Source: Clostridiales bacterium
GTDB taxonomy: Bacteria; Bacillota; Clostridia; Christensenellales; UBA1242
Assembly (NCBI GenBank): GCA_015055515.1
Contig: SVIC01000002.1
Coordinates: 1 to 64,000, forward strand
Direction of reading: 5' to 3'
Length of the DNA stretch: 64,000 nucleotides
Shown in pieces: positions 36,780 through 46,503 of the stretch. The position numbers and the translations under genes are program-made. The notes under the pieces are model-generated. The model was not told where the DNA came from. It was given only the letters and a program-made list of their open reading frames with translations, and ran no database searches. Position 1 is the first letter of the stretch, and the number at the start of each line of letters is the position of its first letter.

Positions 36780-37916
36780 TCACCTGTTTGTATTTTTTTT
36801 ATATTCGTTGATTGCTAATTTTAATTCCTTAATAAAGTTATCAATATCATCGGTACTAGTATCATGATTAATACTTACTCTCAAAGCACCTTCTATATAT
36901 TCCTGCTCAACGCCCATATTTGATAATATTCTATTACCTTTCTTATGGCTTGAACAAGCTGATCCGTTACCAATAATAATATCTTTTTGTTCCAACATTC
37001 GCAAAATTGTTTCTGCTCTTAAGTGTGGCAGAGAGAAAGATATTATATATGGAGAGCAATTATTATCACTATTTATTCTAATGTTATCTATTAATTCTAA
37101 GTTGTCTTTTATATAATGTGCCTTTTTTACTGCACTATTGTAGTTATCATGTAGATTATCACTTGCTATTTTACATGCAGTAACAAAAGAAAAGATTCCT
37201 GGAGTGTTTTCTGTACCACTACGCAAATTCATTTCTTGACCACCACCAATCATTAGCGGATTAATGTTAACACCCTTTTTAATATAAAGTGCACCTACCC
37301 CTTTTGGTCCAAATATCTTATGAGAACTAATGGTATATAGATCAACACCCAATTCATCTACATCTACATCTATTTTACCAAACGCCTGTACTCCATCGGA
37401 ATGGAATATAATCTTTTGATTTTTCTCTCGTATAATAGAATTAATTTCAGATATTGGATTAATTGCACCAGTTTCATTATTTACATGCATTATAGATACA
37501 AAATTTACATCATCTGTTAATTTGCTTTTGAAGTCATTTATATCAATAGTGCCATTATCATTTAATCCAACAAATTTTACATTATAACCATTATCTAGTA
37601 AATTTTTGGCTACATTATAGACAGATGGATGCTCAGATATACCTATTAATGCCGTCTTATTCTTATATTTAATAAAAGAGTTGAGTACCATGTTATTAGC
37701 CTCTGTTGCTCCACTAGTAAATATAATGTTGTCAAATTTATCTGCATTAATAATAGAAAGAATTGTTTGTCTTGCATTTTCCAACTCTTTCTGTATACTT
37801 GCCCCCTTCATATACAGTGCGCTAGGATTAAAGTATTTGTCGGTAGAATATTGGTTATAAGTTTGCAGTGCTAAATTCGAAATTTTAGTTGTGCTTGCAT
37901 TATCTAAAAATATCAT
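36780..37916 (-). CDS. cysteine desulfurase (NifS/IscS-like)
   Basis: MIFLDNASTTK, FTSGATEANN, SSHKIFGPKGVGALYIKKG; adjacent to thiI. Confidence 0.96.
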   Translation of the reverse strand: MIFLDNASTTKISNLALQTYNQYSTDKYFNPSALYMKGASIQKELENARQTILSIINADKFDNIIFTSGATEANNMVLNSFIKYKNKTALIGISEHPSVYNVAKNLLDNGYNVKFVGLNDNGTIDINDFKSKLTDDVNFVSIMHVNNETGAINPISEINSIIREKNQKIIFHSDGVQAFGKIDVDVDELGVDLYTISSHKIFGPKGVGALYIKKGVNINPLMIGGGQEMNLRSGTENTPGIFSFVTACKIASDNLHDNYNSAVKKAHYIKDNLELIDNIRINSDNNCSPYIISFSLPHLRAETILRMLEQKDIIIGNGSACSSHKKGNRILSNMGVEQEYIEGALRVSINHDTSTDDIDNFIKELKLAINEYKKNTNR

Positions 37917-37928
37917 CTTGACTCTCTC

Positions 37929-39254
37929 TTACTTTATTTTTGCATATAATTTACCGTTCTTATATTCGGTAATTTCTGCAGTATAGAAATTATTAATATT
38001 TAATGTTTTATTACAGTTAACTATAGTTATAGATTTTCCACTATCTGTTGTTGCATAGTATTCATTTTTAGTTGCATTGTAATCATTGATGATAATATTA
38101 TAATCATCACCAATGCTATTCTTATTTTTCTCTTTGATTATCTCTTTTGACAATGACAACAATCTATTTACTCTGTCACGCTTTGTTGCAATATCGTGAT
38201 GACCTGGCATACTCGCTGCAACAGTTCCTTCCCTTTTAGAATACATGAAGGCAAATACTCCATCATATCTCACGTCATTAATTAGATTGTATGTGTCTAA
38301 GAACTCTTCTTCCGTTTCACCTGGAAATCCTACAATGATATCTGTAGAAATGTAACAATTTGGAATCTTAGTTCTAATTAATTTAATTAGGTCAAGATAA
38401 TGTTCTCTTGTATATCTTCTATTCATACTATTTAATATTCTATTATTACCAGATTGTATAGGAAGATGAATAACTTTTGCTATCTTATCTTCGCTTGCTA
38501 TTACATCTATTACTTCTTCTGTTAGATCTTTTGGATGACTAGTCATGAATTTAAGTCTAAAATCACCATCTAGATGTGATATTTCTCTTAATAATCTCGC
38601 AAAAGTGGTTTTTCCATCATTAATATCGTTGCCATAGCTATTTACATTTTGACCTAGTAGTGTAATGTATTTATATCCCTCATCTATAGCATTTTTACAC
38701 TCTAAGATAATATCTTCGAATGCCCTACTTCTCTCTCTTCCTCTGACATAAGGTACTATACAATATGTACAGAAATTATTACATCCATAACTAATATTGA
38801 TCCATGCGTTGTTTTTTGAAGTTCTATATGTGTCTACATGCTCATCCAAATATTTAGCTTCATCCCAGATTTCACATATATATTTTCTATCTTTTTCAAA
38901 TCTAATCAAGTATTCCTTAAATTCATTAAGGTTATGTGTACCAAATATTATATTAACAAAAGGAAATTTTTTCTTGATTGTTTCTGGTCTGGACTTTACT
39001 TGAGCCATACAACCACATATAGCCACTATTAAATTAGGTTTTCTCTTTTTCAACCCTTTTAATGCTCCTATATGTGCATATATTTTCTGCTCAGCACCAT
39101 CTCTAATACAACATGTATTGAATACAATCACATTCGCTTTTTCTTCATCATCTGTTGGCTTAAAACCAAGAGAAATTAGCATTCCTGCCAATTTTTCGCT
39201 TTCGTGAATATTCATCTGACAACCATAAGTTTTTATCAAATAGTACTTATCCAT
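37929..39254 (-). CDS. miaB: tRNA-2-methylthio-N6-dimethylallyladenosine synthase MiaB
   Basis: TYGCQMNIHESEKLAG, radical SAM CNNFCTYCIVPYVRGRERSR. Confidence 0.96.
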   Translation of the reverse strand: MDKYYLIKTYGCQMNIHESEKLAGMLISLGFKPTDDEEKANVIVFNTCCIRDGAEQKIYAHIGALKGLKKRKPNLIVAICGCMAQVKSRPETIKKKFPFVNIIFGTHNLNEFKEYLIRFEKDRKYICEIWDEAKYLDEHVDTYRTSKNNAWINISYGCNNFCTYCIVPYVRGRERSRAFEDIILECKNAIDEGYKYITLLGQNVNSYGNDINDGKTTFARLLREISHLDGDFRLKFMTSHPKDLTEEVIDVIASEDKIAKVIHLPIQSGNNRILNSMNRRYTREHYLDLIKLIRTKIPNCYISTDIIVGFPGETEEEFLDTYNLINDVRYDGVFAFMYSKREGTVAASMPGHHDIATKRDRVNRLLSLSKEIIKEKNKNSIGDDYNIIINDYNATKNEYYATTDSGKSITIVNCNKTLNINNFYTAEITEYKNGKLYAKIK

Positions 39255-39370
39255 ACCCTTATCCTTTTGTTTAGCATTTGCGAATATTATTATATCAAAT
39301 ATTAATTATATTTTCAACACTTTAGTACATAATAAAAACATATTAATACACATATTGTATAGGGGTAAAA

Positions 39371-41638
39371 ATGAAAAAAGTTATTAAATCATTTGTTGTA
39401 TTGCTTTTGTTTGTATTATGTGCATCTTTGATATTTGCCTTTATATATACTTCAACTATAATAGATGGTGTTAAGTTATCTCCATTGGACAAATATTCAT
39501 TAACTAATAATTATGTATCAGCATCAATATATAATAATGACAATGAATTAATAACAAAAAATAATGACTACATAAAAATCTCAGAAATTAATGAGGACAC
39601 AATAAATGCATTTATTAGCATAGAAGACAAAGATTTCTATAATCATAATGGAATAAATTATAAGAGAATAATTAAAGCTATGCTAAGTAATATAAGCAGT
39701 GGTTGTTTTACGCAGGGAGCCAGTACCATAAGTCAGCAATTGGTAAAAAATACACAATTATCGAATGAAAAAACAATTGAGCGAAAGATTAAAGAATTGT
39801 ATATTACCCAAGAGTTAGAAAAAGAGTACAGTAAAGATGAAATACTTGAAATGTACCTCAATGTGATTTATTTTGGCAATTCATCATATGGAATACAGAA
39901 TGCGGCACTTAACTATTTTGGAAAAGATGTAAAAGATTTATCATTGTCTGAAAGTGCGGTGCTGGCAGGATTGATAAAATCCCCTGGTTTATATTCCCCA
40001 TATAATAATATGGAAAAATGCATAAAAAGGAGAAATCTAGTATTAAGTGAAATGCTGGAAGATGGAGTAATATCAGATACCGCCTATAATAGTGCAATTA
40101 ATGAAAAAATACTCTTATCAAGTTCTAACAAAATATTAGAGAATAATTCTTATCGATATGATTACATACAACAAGCATTATATGAAGCATCGCAAATTCT
40201 TAATATAAGTATAGATAAGATTATTGAAAATGAATATCTAATATATACTTATCTAGATGATGAGATTCAGCAATCTGTATTTGATATTATTAATAATGAT
40301 AATTACAAAATATGCAATGTAAATAATAATTTATCGCAAGGTTTAATAACAGTAATAGATAATAAAACTAACCGAGTAATTGCATTTGCTAGCAATACAG
40401 AATATGATGTTACTAATATGCATAGACAACCGGGATCGGCAATAAAACCCATTATGGTATATGCACCTGCTATAGAAGAAGGACTAATTAATCCTGCAAC
40501 AAAAATACTAGATGAGCCCATAAATATTGATGGATATTCACCTCAAAACCTAGGTAATACTTATAATGGCTATACATCTATAAGAGATTGTGTTGCATAT
40601 AGTCTTAATATACCCGCGGTAAAAATAATGAACGAAATGGGTATAGAGAAGTCAAAGGAATATGGTAATAAGTTTGGAATAAGTTTTAGTGAAGAAGACA
40701 AAGGCTATGCTTTAGCACTAGGTGGTTTTCATAAAGGCATAACACTTGATGCTCTTACAAATGCTTATGCAGTATTTGCTAATGAAGGAATGTATAGTAC
40801 TCATACATTCATTAAATGCATAAAAAACAAATATGGCGTTATTGTATATTCTGATATGCGCGAAAAAGAACGCGTTATTGGCGAAGATACTGCATATTTA
40901 ATGACCTCAATCTTACAGGACGGAATAAATTATGGAACTAGTAAAAGGCTAAAATATTTACCATATGATATCGCTGGAAAAACTGGTACAGTAGCAGTGC
41001 CCGGAACTAACAATAATAGCGATGCTATAAGTATTGCATACACCACAGATTATTCAGTAGGTTGCTGGATCGGTAATTATACTTTAGATAAATATAACAA
41101 TTTAGATAGTTCTAATAATGGTGGAACATATGCTACTTCTGCTGTAAAAAATGTATTTGAGATTCTACATAAAGATAGTAGTCCATTGAATTTCGAAAAG
41201 CCAGACAGTGTCAAAGCTTGTAAAATTAATAATGTTATCTACCAAAGGGACAACCAGATATGTCTAGCGCAAGACAGCTGTGATGACAGATATACTGTAG
41301 AAGACTATTTTAGCACAAGGTATATGCCTGAAAAGACTCATGTGGATGATTATGTATGTATAATAAAACTCTCTCAAGATAATAATTATATATCATTTAC
41401 CCCCAACAAATATTATAATTATCAATTAGTTGAAATAATGGATAACGATGAAAATGTTATATATAATATAGAGGGTTCGAGCGATATATCTGAATTAAAA
41501 GTTAGCAATAATGCCACCTATTATATGAAATATAAATCTAAAGAAGAGAAGAAGTACAGAGTAAGTAACAAGATAGACAGGCACTCCACTCCTACTAAAA
41601 ATTTTAGAAAAGATTATAATTGGCTATTTAGTATGTAA
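39371..41638 (+). CDS. class A penicillin-binding protein (PBP1A-like)
   Basis: Glycosyltransferase EDKDFYNHNGIN...QGASTISQQLVKN; transpeptidase KTGT and SxN motifs. Confidence 0.94.
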   Translation: MKKVIKSFVVLLLFVLCASLIFAFIYTSTIIDGVKLSPLDKYSLTNNYVSASIYNNDNELITKNNDYIKISEINEDTINAFISIEDKDFYNHNGINYKRIIKAMLSNISSGCFTQGASTISQQLVKNTQLSNEKTIERKIKELYITQELEKEYSKDEILEMYLNVIYFGNSSYGIQNAALNYFGKDVKDLSLSESAVLAGLIKSPGLYSPYNNMEKCIKRRNLVLSEMLEDGVISDTAYNSAINEKILLSSSNKILENNSYRYDYIQQALYEASQILNISIDKIIENEYLIYTYLDDEIQQSVFDIINNDNYKICNVNNNLSQGLITVIDNKTNRVIAFASNTEYDVTNMHRQPGSAIKPIMVYAPAIEEGLINPATKILDEPINIDGYSPQNLGNTYNGYTSIRDCVAYSLNIPAVKIMNEMGIEKSKEYGNKFGISFSEEDKGYALALGGFHKGITLDALTNAYAVFANEGMYSTHTFIKCIKNKYGVIVYSDMREKERVIGEDTAYLMTSILQDGINYGTSKRLKYLPYDIAGKTGTVAVPGTNNNSDAISIAYTTDYSVGCWIGNYTLDKYNNLDSSNNGGTYATSAVKNVFEILHKDSSPLNFEKPDSVKACKINNVIYQRDNQICLAQDSCDDRYTVEDYFSTRYMPEKTHVDDYVCIIKLSQDNNYISFTPNKYYNYQLVEIMDNDENVIYNIEGSSDISELKVSNNATYYMKYKSKEEKKYRVSNKIDRHSTPTKNFRKDYNWLFSM

Positions 41639-42331
41639 ATTATCACTTACAGTTGTGGCAACTAGATTATTTATACGATAATATTCTAATATCGCAGATA
41701 GTGCAGATACACTACATTCAGTTGGGTGCATTAATATAAAATCCCCTCCACTAACAGATTTTGTTGCTCTCTCATATATTAATTTCACATCATGATCACG
41801 CCAATCAATAGTGTCTTTTGACCACATTATAGTGATATATCCTAGATTATTACATGCATCTACAGTAGCATTGTTGAATGCACCACTTGGTGGAGCAAAT
41901 AACCTCATATCATGGCCTGTGTATACTTTAATTAAATTATGACACATTAATATTTCATCATAATTCTGGCTATAATCCATATTTGAATGATCAAGGTGCA
42001 AATATCCATGATTGCCTACTTCGTGTCCGTTTGCCATTATTTTCGATAATGTTTCCATATTTTTCTCTGCCCAAATACCGCCAATGAAGAATGTTGCTTT
42101 TGCATTGTATCTATTCAAAATATCTAGCATTTCGTTAATATGATCTGTACCCTCATATACATTTATCATAATAGAGACTTTGTTATCATTTCTATCTCCA
42201 TTATATATAACGTTGTCATTATCATAACTAAATACATATGATGTGCTAAAAGTTGTTGTGAATACGCTAAGAACAATTAATGACAATATAATTATAATAT
42301 TTGTAACTATAGATACTTTTTTCATAAACAT
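41624..42331 (-). CDS. NodB-fold polysaccharide deacetylase family protein, YlxY-like
   Basis: KVSIMINVYEGTDHINEMLDILNRYNAKATFFIGGIWAEKN...HEVGNHGYLH...RLFAPPSGAFN; TFDDG motif absent. Confidence 0.85.
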   Translation of the reverse strand: MFMKKVSIVTNIIIILSLIVLSVFTTTFSTSYVFSYDNDNVIYNGDRNDNKVSIMINVYEGTDHINEMLDILNRYNAKATFFIGGIWAEKNMETLSKIMANGHEVGNHGYLHLDHSNMDYSQNYDEILMCHNLIKVYTGHDMRLFAPPSGAFNNATVDACNNLGYITIMWSKDTIDWRDHDVKLIYERATKSVSGGDFILMHPTECSVSALSAILEYYRINNLVATTVSDNLHTK

Positions 42332-42423
42332 CCTTTATATGCAATTACTTTATATTAAATTATCTGATCAGAATTAGAAATAGTTCAATAATATATAATA
42401 TTAATTTGTTCAATAGAAAATGC

Positions 42424-42454
42424 AAAAAAGCCACCTAATTTAAGGTGACTTTTT
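42424..42454 (-). terminator. terminator of the coiled-coil gene
   Basis: AAAAAGCCACCTAATTTAAGGTGACTTTTT stem. Confidence 0.75.
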
Positions 42455-42456
42455 AA

Positions 42457-45342
42457 TTAATCTTCATTAATTATTTCTTTTATATGTTCTATATCTTCTT
42501 TTAGTAAAGATACATGTTTATTAATTAACATATAGTTCTTTTCCAGATCAGGCAACCTATTTTCATTCTGCTTCAATACTGTTTCGCAAGAACTGATACT
42601 ATCTCTTAGATCTTCTATTATCGCCATATCATTTTTTAGTTTTTCAGCTTTTTCTTGGCTGATTTTTGTGTTTTTTACACCATATAAGCTAATCTTTTGT
42701 TTTGCTACCTGCATTTCTTTCTTAGCAAGTTTATTAGTATCTCTTTCATATGCTTTTTTGATACGAAGTAATGGTAAGTATTCCTTACTTATTTTCTTTA
42801 ATTCTTTTTCTGCTTCAACCAATTCTTTTTGAAGTTTCTCTAATTTAGCTTCAAATTGCAAATTCTTCTTTGAAGATATCTTAACTGGCTTCTCTACAAC
42901 TTCTATTACTTCTACAACCTCTTCTTTTGGCTCTACTTTTTCTTCAATAACAGGTGTGGTATTTTCCTCTACATCGGTAGTAGTTTCCTCTACTATCTTC
43001 TTATATGACTTTTTAGAATATTCAATGGTTGCATTGTTATTACTATTTGCATATCTTATAGGACCATCTGAATCATTATTGCTCTTGTTTTTGCTTAATT
43101 CCTGTAGGCTTTGAGTAATTCTCTTTAGTTGTTCATTCTGAGACTTTAATACATTATTATGAGATTCTAATCTTTTAATCTCTACGTTCTTGCTAATTTC
43201 GGCATTTTCTTTTTCCATTTGATTAACATTTTGAATTATTTTAGTTAATCTGGATGTCATTTTGTTAATACCAGCATATTTATTTGCAAGAGTTTCATCA
43301 TTATTAGAAACACTAGCCTTATTATAATTATCAGTATAATAATCCAAATCGCTTTGGCTTATTTTTAATTGTTTATTTAACGATTTCAATTCGGTAGTCT
43401 GATATGAAGTGTCTTGCTTCAATTTCTTAAATTCAGATATTTCGATTTCCTTATTCTCAATAAGGATTTTTATGCTATCAATTTCAGAATTTAATTTAGT
43501 TATTAATGTTATTAACAACTTGTCATTTTCTTTTTCAAGTTCTTTAATTGAATTCTCATTTCTGGCTATCTGATCTTTAATTATTGAAATATTTCTACCT
43601 AGACTATCTGCATCATCATTAGACATATTCTTTAATTCTTTGTCTAGTTCTTTTCTCAATCTTTCTATTTCAGACTTAAGATGTTTGATTTGCTCTTTTA
43701 TCTCATCAATGCGTTGTTCAATTTGCTCTATTTCTTTTCTTTCTTCTTCACGTATACGAGATTGAATTTGCTCTAATTCTTTTTCTTTCTTGTCCCAAGC
43801 CTTTTTCATATCTTCCAATTCAAGAATTTCATTAGAGTAGTCTTTGTGCTCATCTTTTAATATGTGAATCTCTTTTTCTTTGGATTCCATTTTGTCAATG
43901 AAATCTTCTAATTCGGTAGTTAGCTTATCAATTTGCTTTTCATTCTCTTCTTTTTGAAGATCTTGTCTATTCTCTAACTCTTGTTGCTTTGTTTGCATTT
44001 CAGACTTTAATTCTTCAAGCTCTTTTATATATGCAGTTACATCCGCATTTTCTTTTCTCAATGAATCGATTTCTTCTTGTTTAGTTACAATTTCTGCTCT
44101 TGATATCTCTAATTCTCTCACTAAAGAATCTATATATTGTTGATCATCTTTTCTATGGTTCTCTTGCAACTCATATATTTGTTCTTCTTTCGCTCTTAGA
44201 TTATCTTTTAATAATTGAAGATCGGCAGACTCTTTGCTATAATCTTCATTTTGCTTTTTAAGCCTGTTGATTTCTTTTTCTTTCTTAGCAATATCTGATC
44301 TATAAGTATCTAGCGCATAAGTCAATTCATCATACAGTTTTTCATATTCAGCTATTTCTTCTTCTTGCTGAGCAACAAAATCTTTTTCTTTGTCTCTCCA
44401 CTCAGCCTTCATCTTTTCCAAATCAGCCATTTCTTTAGAATAATCATTCTCACGGCTAATTAATTCATTTATTTCTTGTTGCTTTTGTTTGATCTCATCT
44501 TTAGATTTCTCTAGATCTTCTACAAGAGCTTTAATTTCTTTTTCATTCTCTTCTTTTTGTAATCTTTGGATCTCAAGAAGTTCAGTTTCTCTTAATCTCC
44601 ACTCTCTTTTCAATTCTCTGATATCATCTTTCGTAATACCATAATATTGTTTTTTGTTTTTATTCTTCTTATTATGATTACGTGGATTTTTATATTTTTC
44701 TTTATACAATTGATCCTTTAATTTTACCAACTCTTTACGTTCTTCTTCAAACATTTCCTTTGCCAAACGCAATTCTTGTAGTTGCTTGTCAATTGCTTCA
44801 TTATTTACTTTCACATCTGCCTTAACATCATCCTCAATTATAGGCTCAGTTACAGTTTCGGTAACTACTTCTTTTTCTTCTTTTTTAGTTTCTTCTGGTT
44901 TCTTTACTTTTTGTTTAGCTTCATCATTATAGATTACTAAGGCTTCCTTTGTAACTTCATCTAAGATAGCATCATAATCTTCTTCGTTTTTCTTAGTTTC
45001 TACTTCTGCTACTTTTTTCTGTTCTTCATCAATCTTTGCCTGAAGTGCCTTCTGCTCTTCTACAGCCTTGTCAAAATCAATCTCAGTTACTTCTTCAGTA
45101 TTTTTCTCTACAGACTCAACAACCTGTTGTCTATTGTCAACGTTACTATGCACGACTATATCACCATATTCGTATGTATTTTTTGTTGCTTTCTCTTTCT
45201 TAGATTTGTTGAAATACACTCCCTCTGTAGATGAAAATGCACTAAATATAGCATCTAGCATTAGTGACAATAAAAAAGCACCAAGTAGTACTATTGTAGC
45301 AATACCTAAAATTTGTAAAATTACATATAAAACATCAGTCAT
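42457..45342 (-). CDS. membrane-anchored 961-aa coiled-coil protein with 67-aa repeats
   Basis: N-terminal TM (VILQILGIATIVLLGAFLLSLML) then charged K/E-rich coiled coil; five in-register 67-aa repeats at residues 233-567. Confidence 0.85.
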   Translation of the reverse strand: MTDVLYVILQILGIATIVLLGAFLLSLMLDAIFSAFSSTEGVYFNKSKKEKATKNTYEYGDIVVHSNVDNRQQVVESVEKNTEEVTEIDFDKAVEEQKALQAKIDEEQKKVAEVETKKNEEDYDAILDEVTKEALVIYNDEAKQKVKKPEETKKEEKEVVTETVTEPIIEDDVKADVKVNNEAIDKQLQELRLAKEMFEEERKELVKLKDQLYKEKYKNPRNHNKKNKNKKQYYGITKDDIRELKREWRLRETELLEIQRLQKEENEKEIKALVEDLEKSKDEIKQKQQEINELISRENDYSKEMADLEKMKAEWRDKEKDFVAQQEEEIAEYEKLYDELTYALDTYRSDIAKKEKEINRLKKQNEDYSKESADLQLLKDNLRAKEEQIYELQENHRKDDQQYIDSLVRELEISRAEIVTKQEEIDSLRKENADVTAYIKELEELKSEMQTKQQELENRQDLQKEENEKQIDKLTTELEDFIDKMESKEKEIHILKDEHKDYSNEILELEDMKKAWDKKEKELEQIQSRIREEERKEIEQIEQRIDEIKEQIKHLKSEIERLRKELDKELKNMSNDDADSLGRNISIIKDQIARNENSIKELEKENDKLLITLITKLNSEIDSIKILIENKEIEISEFKKLKQDTSYQTTELKSLNKQLKISQSDLDYYTDNYNKASVSNNDETLANKYAGINKMTSRLTKIIQNVNQMEKENAEISKNVEIKRLESHNNVLKSQNEQLKRITQSLQELSKNKSNNDSDGPIRYANSNNNATIEYSKKSYKKIVEETTTDVEENTTPVIEEKVEPKEEVVEVIEVVEKPVKISSKKNLQFEAKLEKLQKELVEAEKELKKISKEYLPLLRIKKAYERDTNKLAKKEMQVAKQKISLYGVKNTKISQEKAEKLKNDMAIIEDLRDSISSCETVLKQNENRLPDLEKNYMLINKHVSLLKEDIEHIKEIINED

Positions 45343-45477
45343 ATTTTACCTCTTATCTCAAAAAATAACTCTATTAATATTCTATATTAATATTAATAAT
45401 TTGTCAATACTAAATTAAAAAAACAATGCTTTATGTTCAAAATATATATAAATACTATTACATGAGGCAATTATTTG

Positions 45478-45515
45478 TTAAAAAAAGGATAGGTAAATGA
45501 AATACTTACCTATCC
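45478..45515 (-). terminator. terminator after degV-like gene
   Basis: GGATAGGTAA...TTACCTATCC with A/T tract. Confidence 0.75.
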
Positions 45516-45529
45516 AAATATGTACTTTA

Positions 45530-46393
45530 TTATTTCCTACCATGAAATGCAAGCCCTAGTGTTCCTGGACCGCAATGTGTACCAATTACTGGTCCAATAT
45601 TTTGTAGCCATATTTCTAAATCTTTGCCATATTCCTCTTCTATTTTTGCTTTTAAGAACATAGCATCTTCAATGCAATCAGCATGCAAAATTGCAAGTGG
45701 ATAATCAGCTATATTTTGCCCTTTTTGCTTTAATAAATCTAACAAAGTCATAATAGATTTCTTTCTTCCATTTACTTTTGCTACAGTATCAATCTTACCA
45801 TCTACATTGATACCAAGAACTGGCTTAATACCAAGCATTGTTCCAACTGCTGCAGATATAGCAGAAATTCTACCACCACGCTTTAAGTGCATTAGGTTAT
45901 CAACAATAAAGAATTCACATACATTATCACGGATTTCTTCTACGAACTTTATAATTTCGTCATCACTTGCACCTTTCTTATATTCAAGAGCGGCTAAATA
46001 AGCCACAATTCCTGCACCAACTGAAATATTTCTAGTATCTACGAATTTAATAGATCTTTCTGGAAATTTTTCTTTTAATGAATTAATTGCTGTTTGTAAA
46101 TGATTGAATGTTCCGCTCATTGCATTGGAGAAAGTTACATATATAATATCATTTCCCTGCTCCAAGAAAGGAGTGAATATCTCTTCATAATTCTGAGGAT
46201 TTAATGCTGATGTAATAGGCATAGATCCTTTGCGTACTTTATCATAAAAAGCTTTGAAATCAGTATTTCTGCCTAAATCATAGAAATATTCTTCATCATC
46301 TATTGTGTACGGCATGCTAATAAATTCGATGCCTAATTTGTCAACCTTGTCATACCATAATTCGCTATTGCTATCAATAAAAAATATACTCAT
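45530..46393 (-). CDS. DegV family fatty-acid-binding protein
   Basis: FFIDSNSEL...PITSALNPQNYEEIF...ISNAMSGTFNHLQ-like and GIKPVLGINVDGKI. Confidence 0.9.
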   Translation of the reverse strand: MSIFFIDSNSELWYDKVDKLGIEFISMPYTIDDEEYFYDLGRNTDFKAFYDKVRKGSMPITSALNPQNYEEIFTPFLEQGNDIIYVTFSNAMSGTFNHLQTAINSLKEKFPERSIKFVDTRNISVGAGIVAYLAALEYKKGASDDEIIKFVEEIRDNVCEFFIVDNLMHLKRGGRISAISAAVGTMLGIKPVLGINVDGKIDTVAKVNGRKKSIMTLLDLLKQKGQNIADYPLAILHADCIEDAMFLKAKIEEEYGKDLEIWLQNIGPVIGTHCGPGTLGLAFHGRK

Positions 46394-46503
46394 ATCGTTC
46401 TCTCTTTACTTCTTTTCTTCTGATAGAGGATAAACCTCTTGTTAAGAGTATACAATTACTACTTAAAAAAACCAAGAAAAGTAAAGCAATTTATAAATTT
46501 TAA

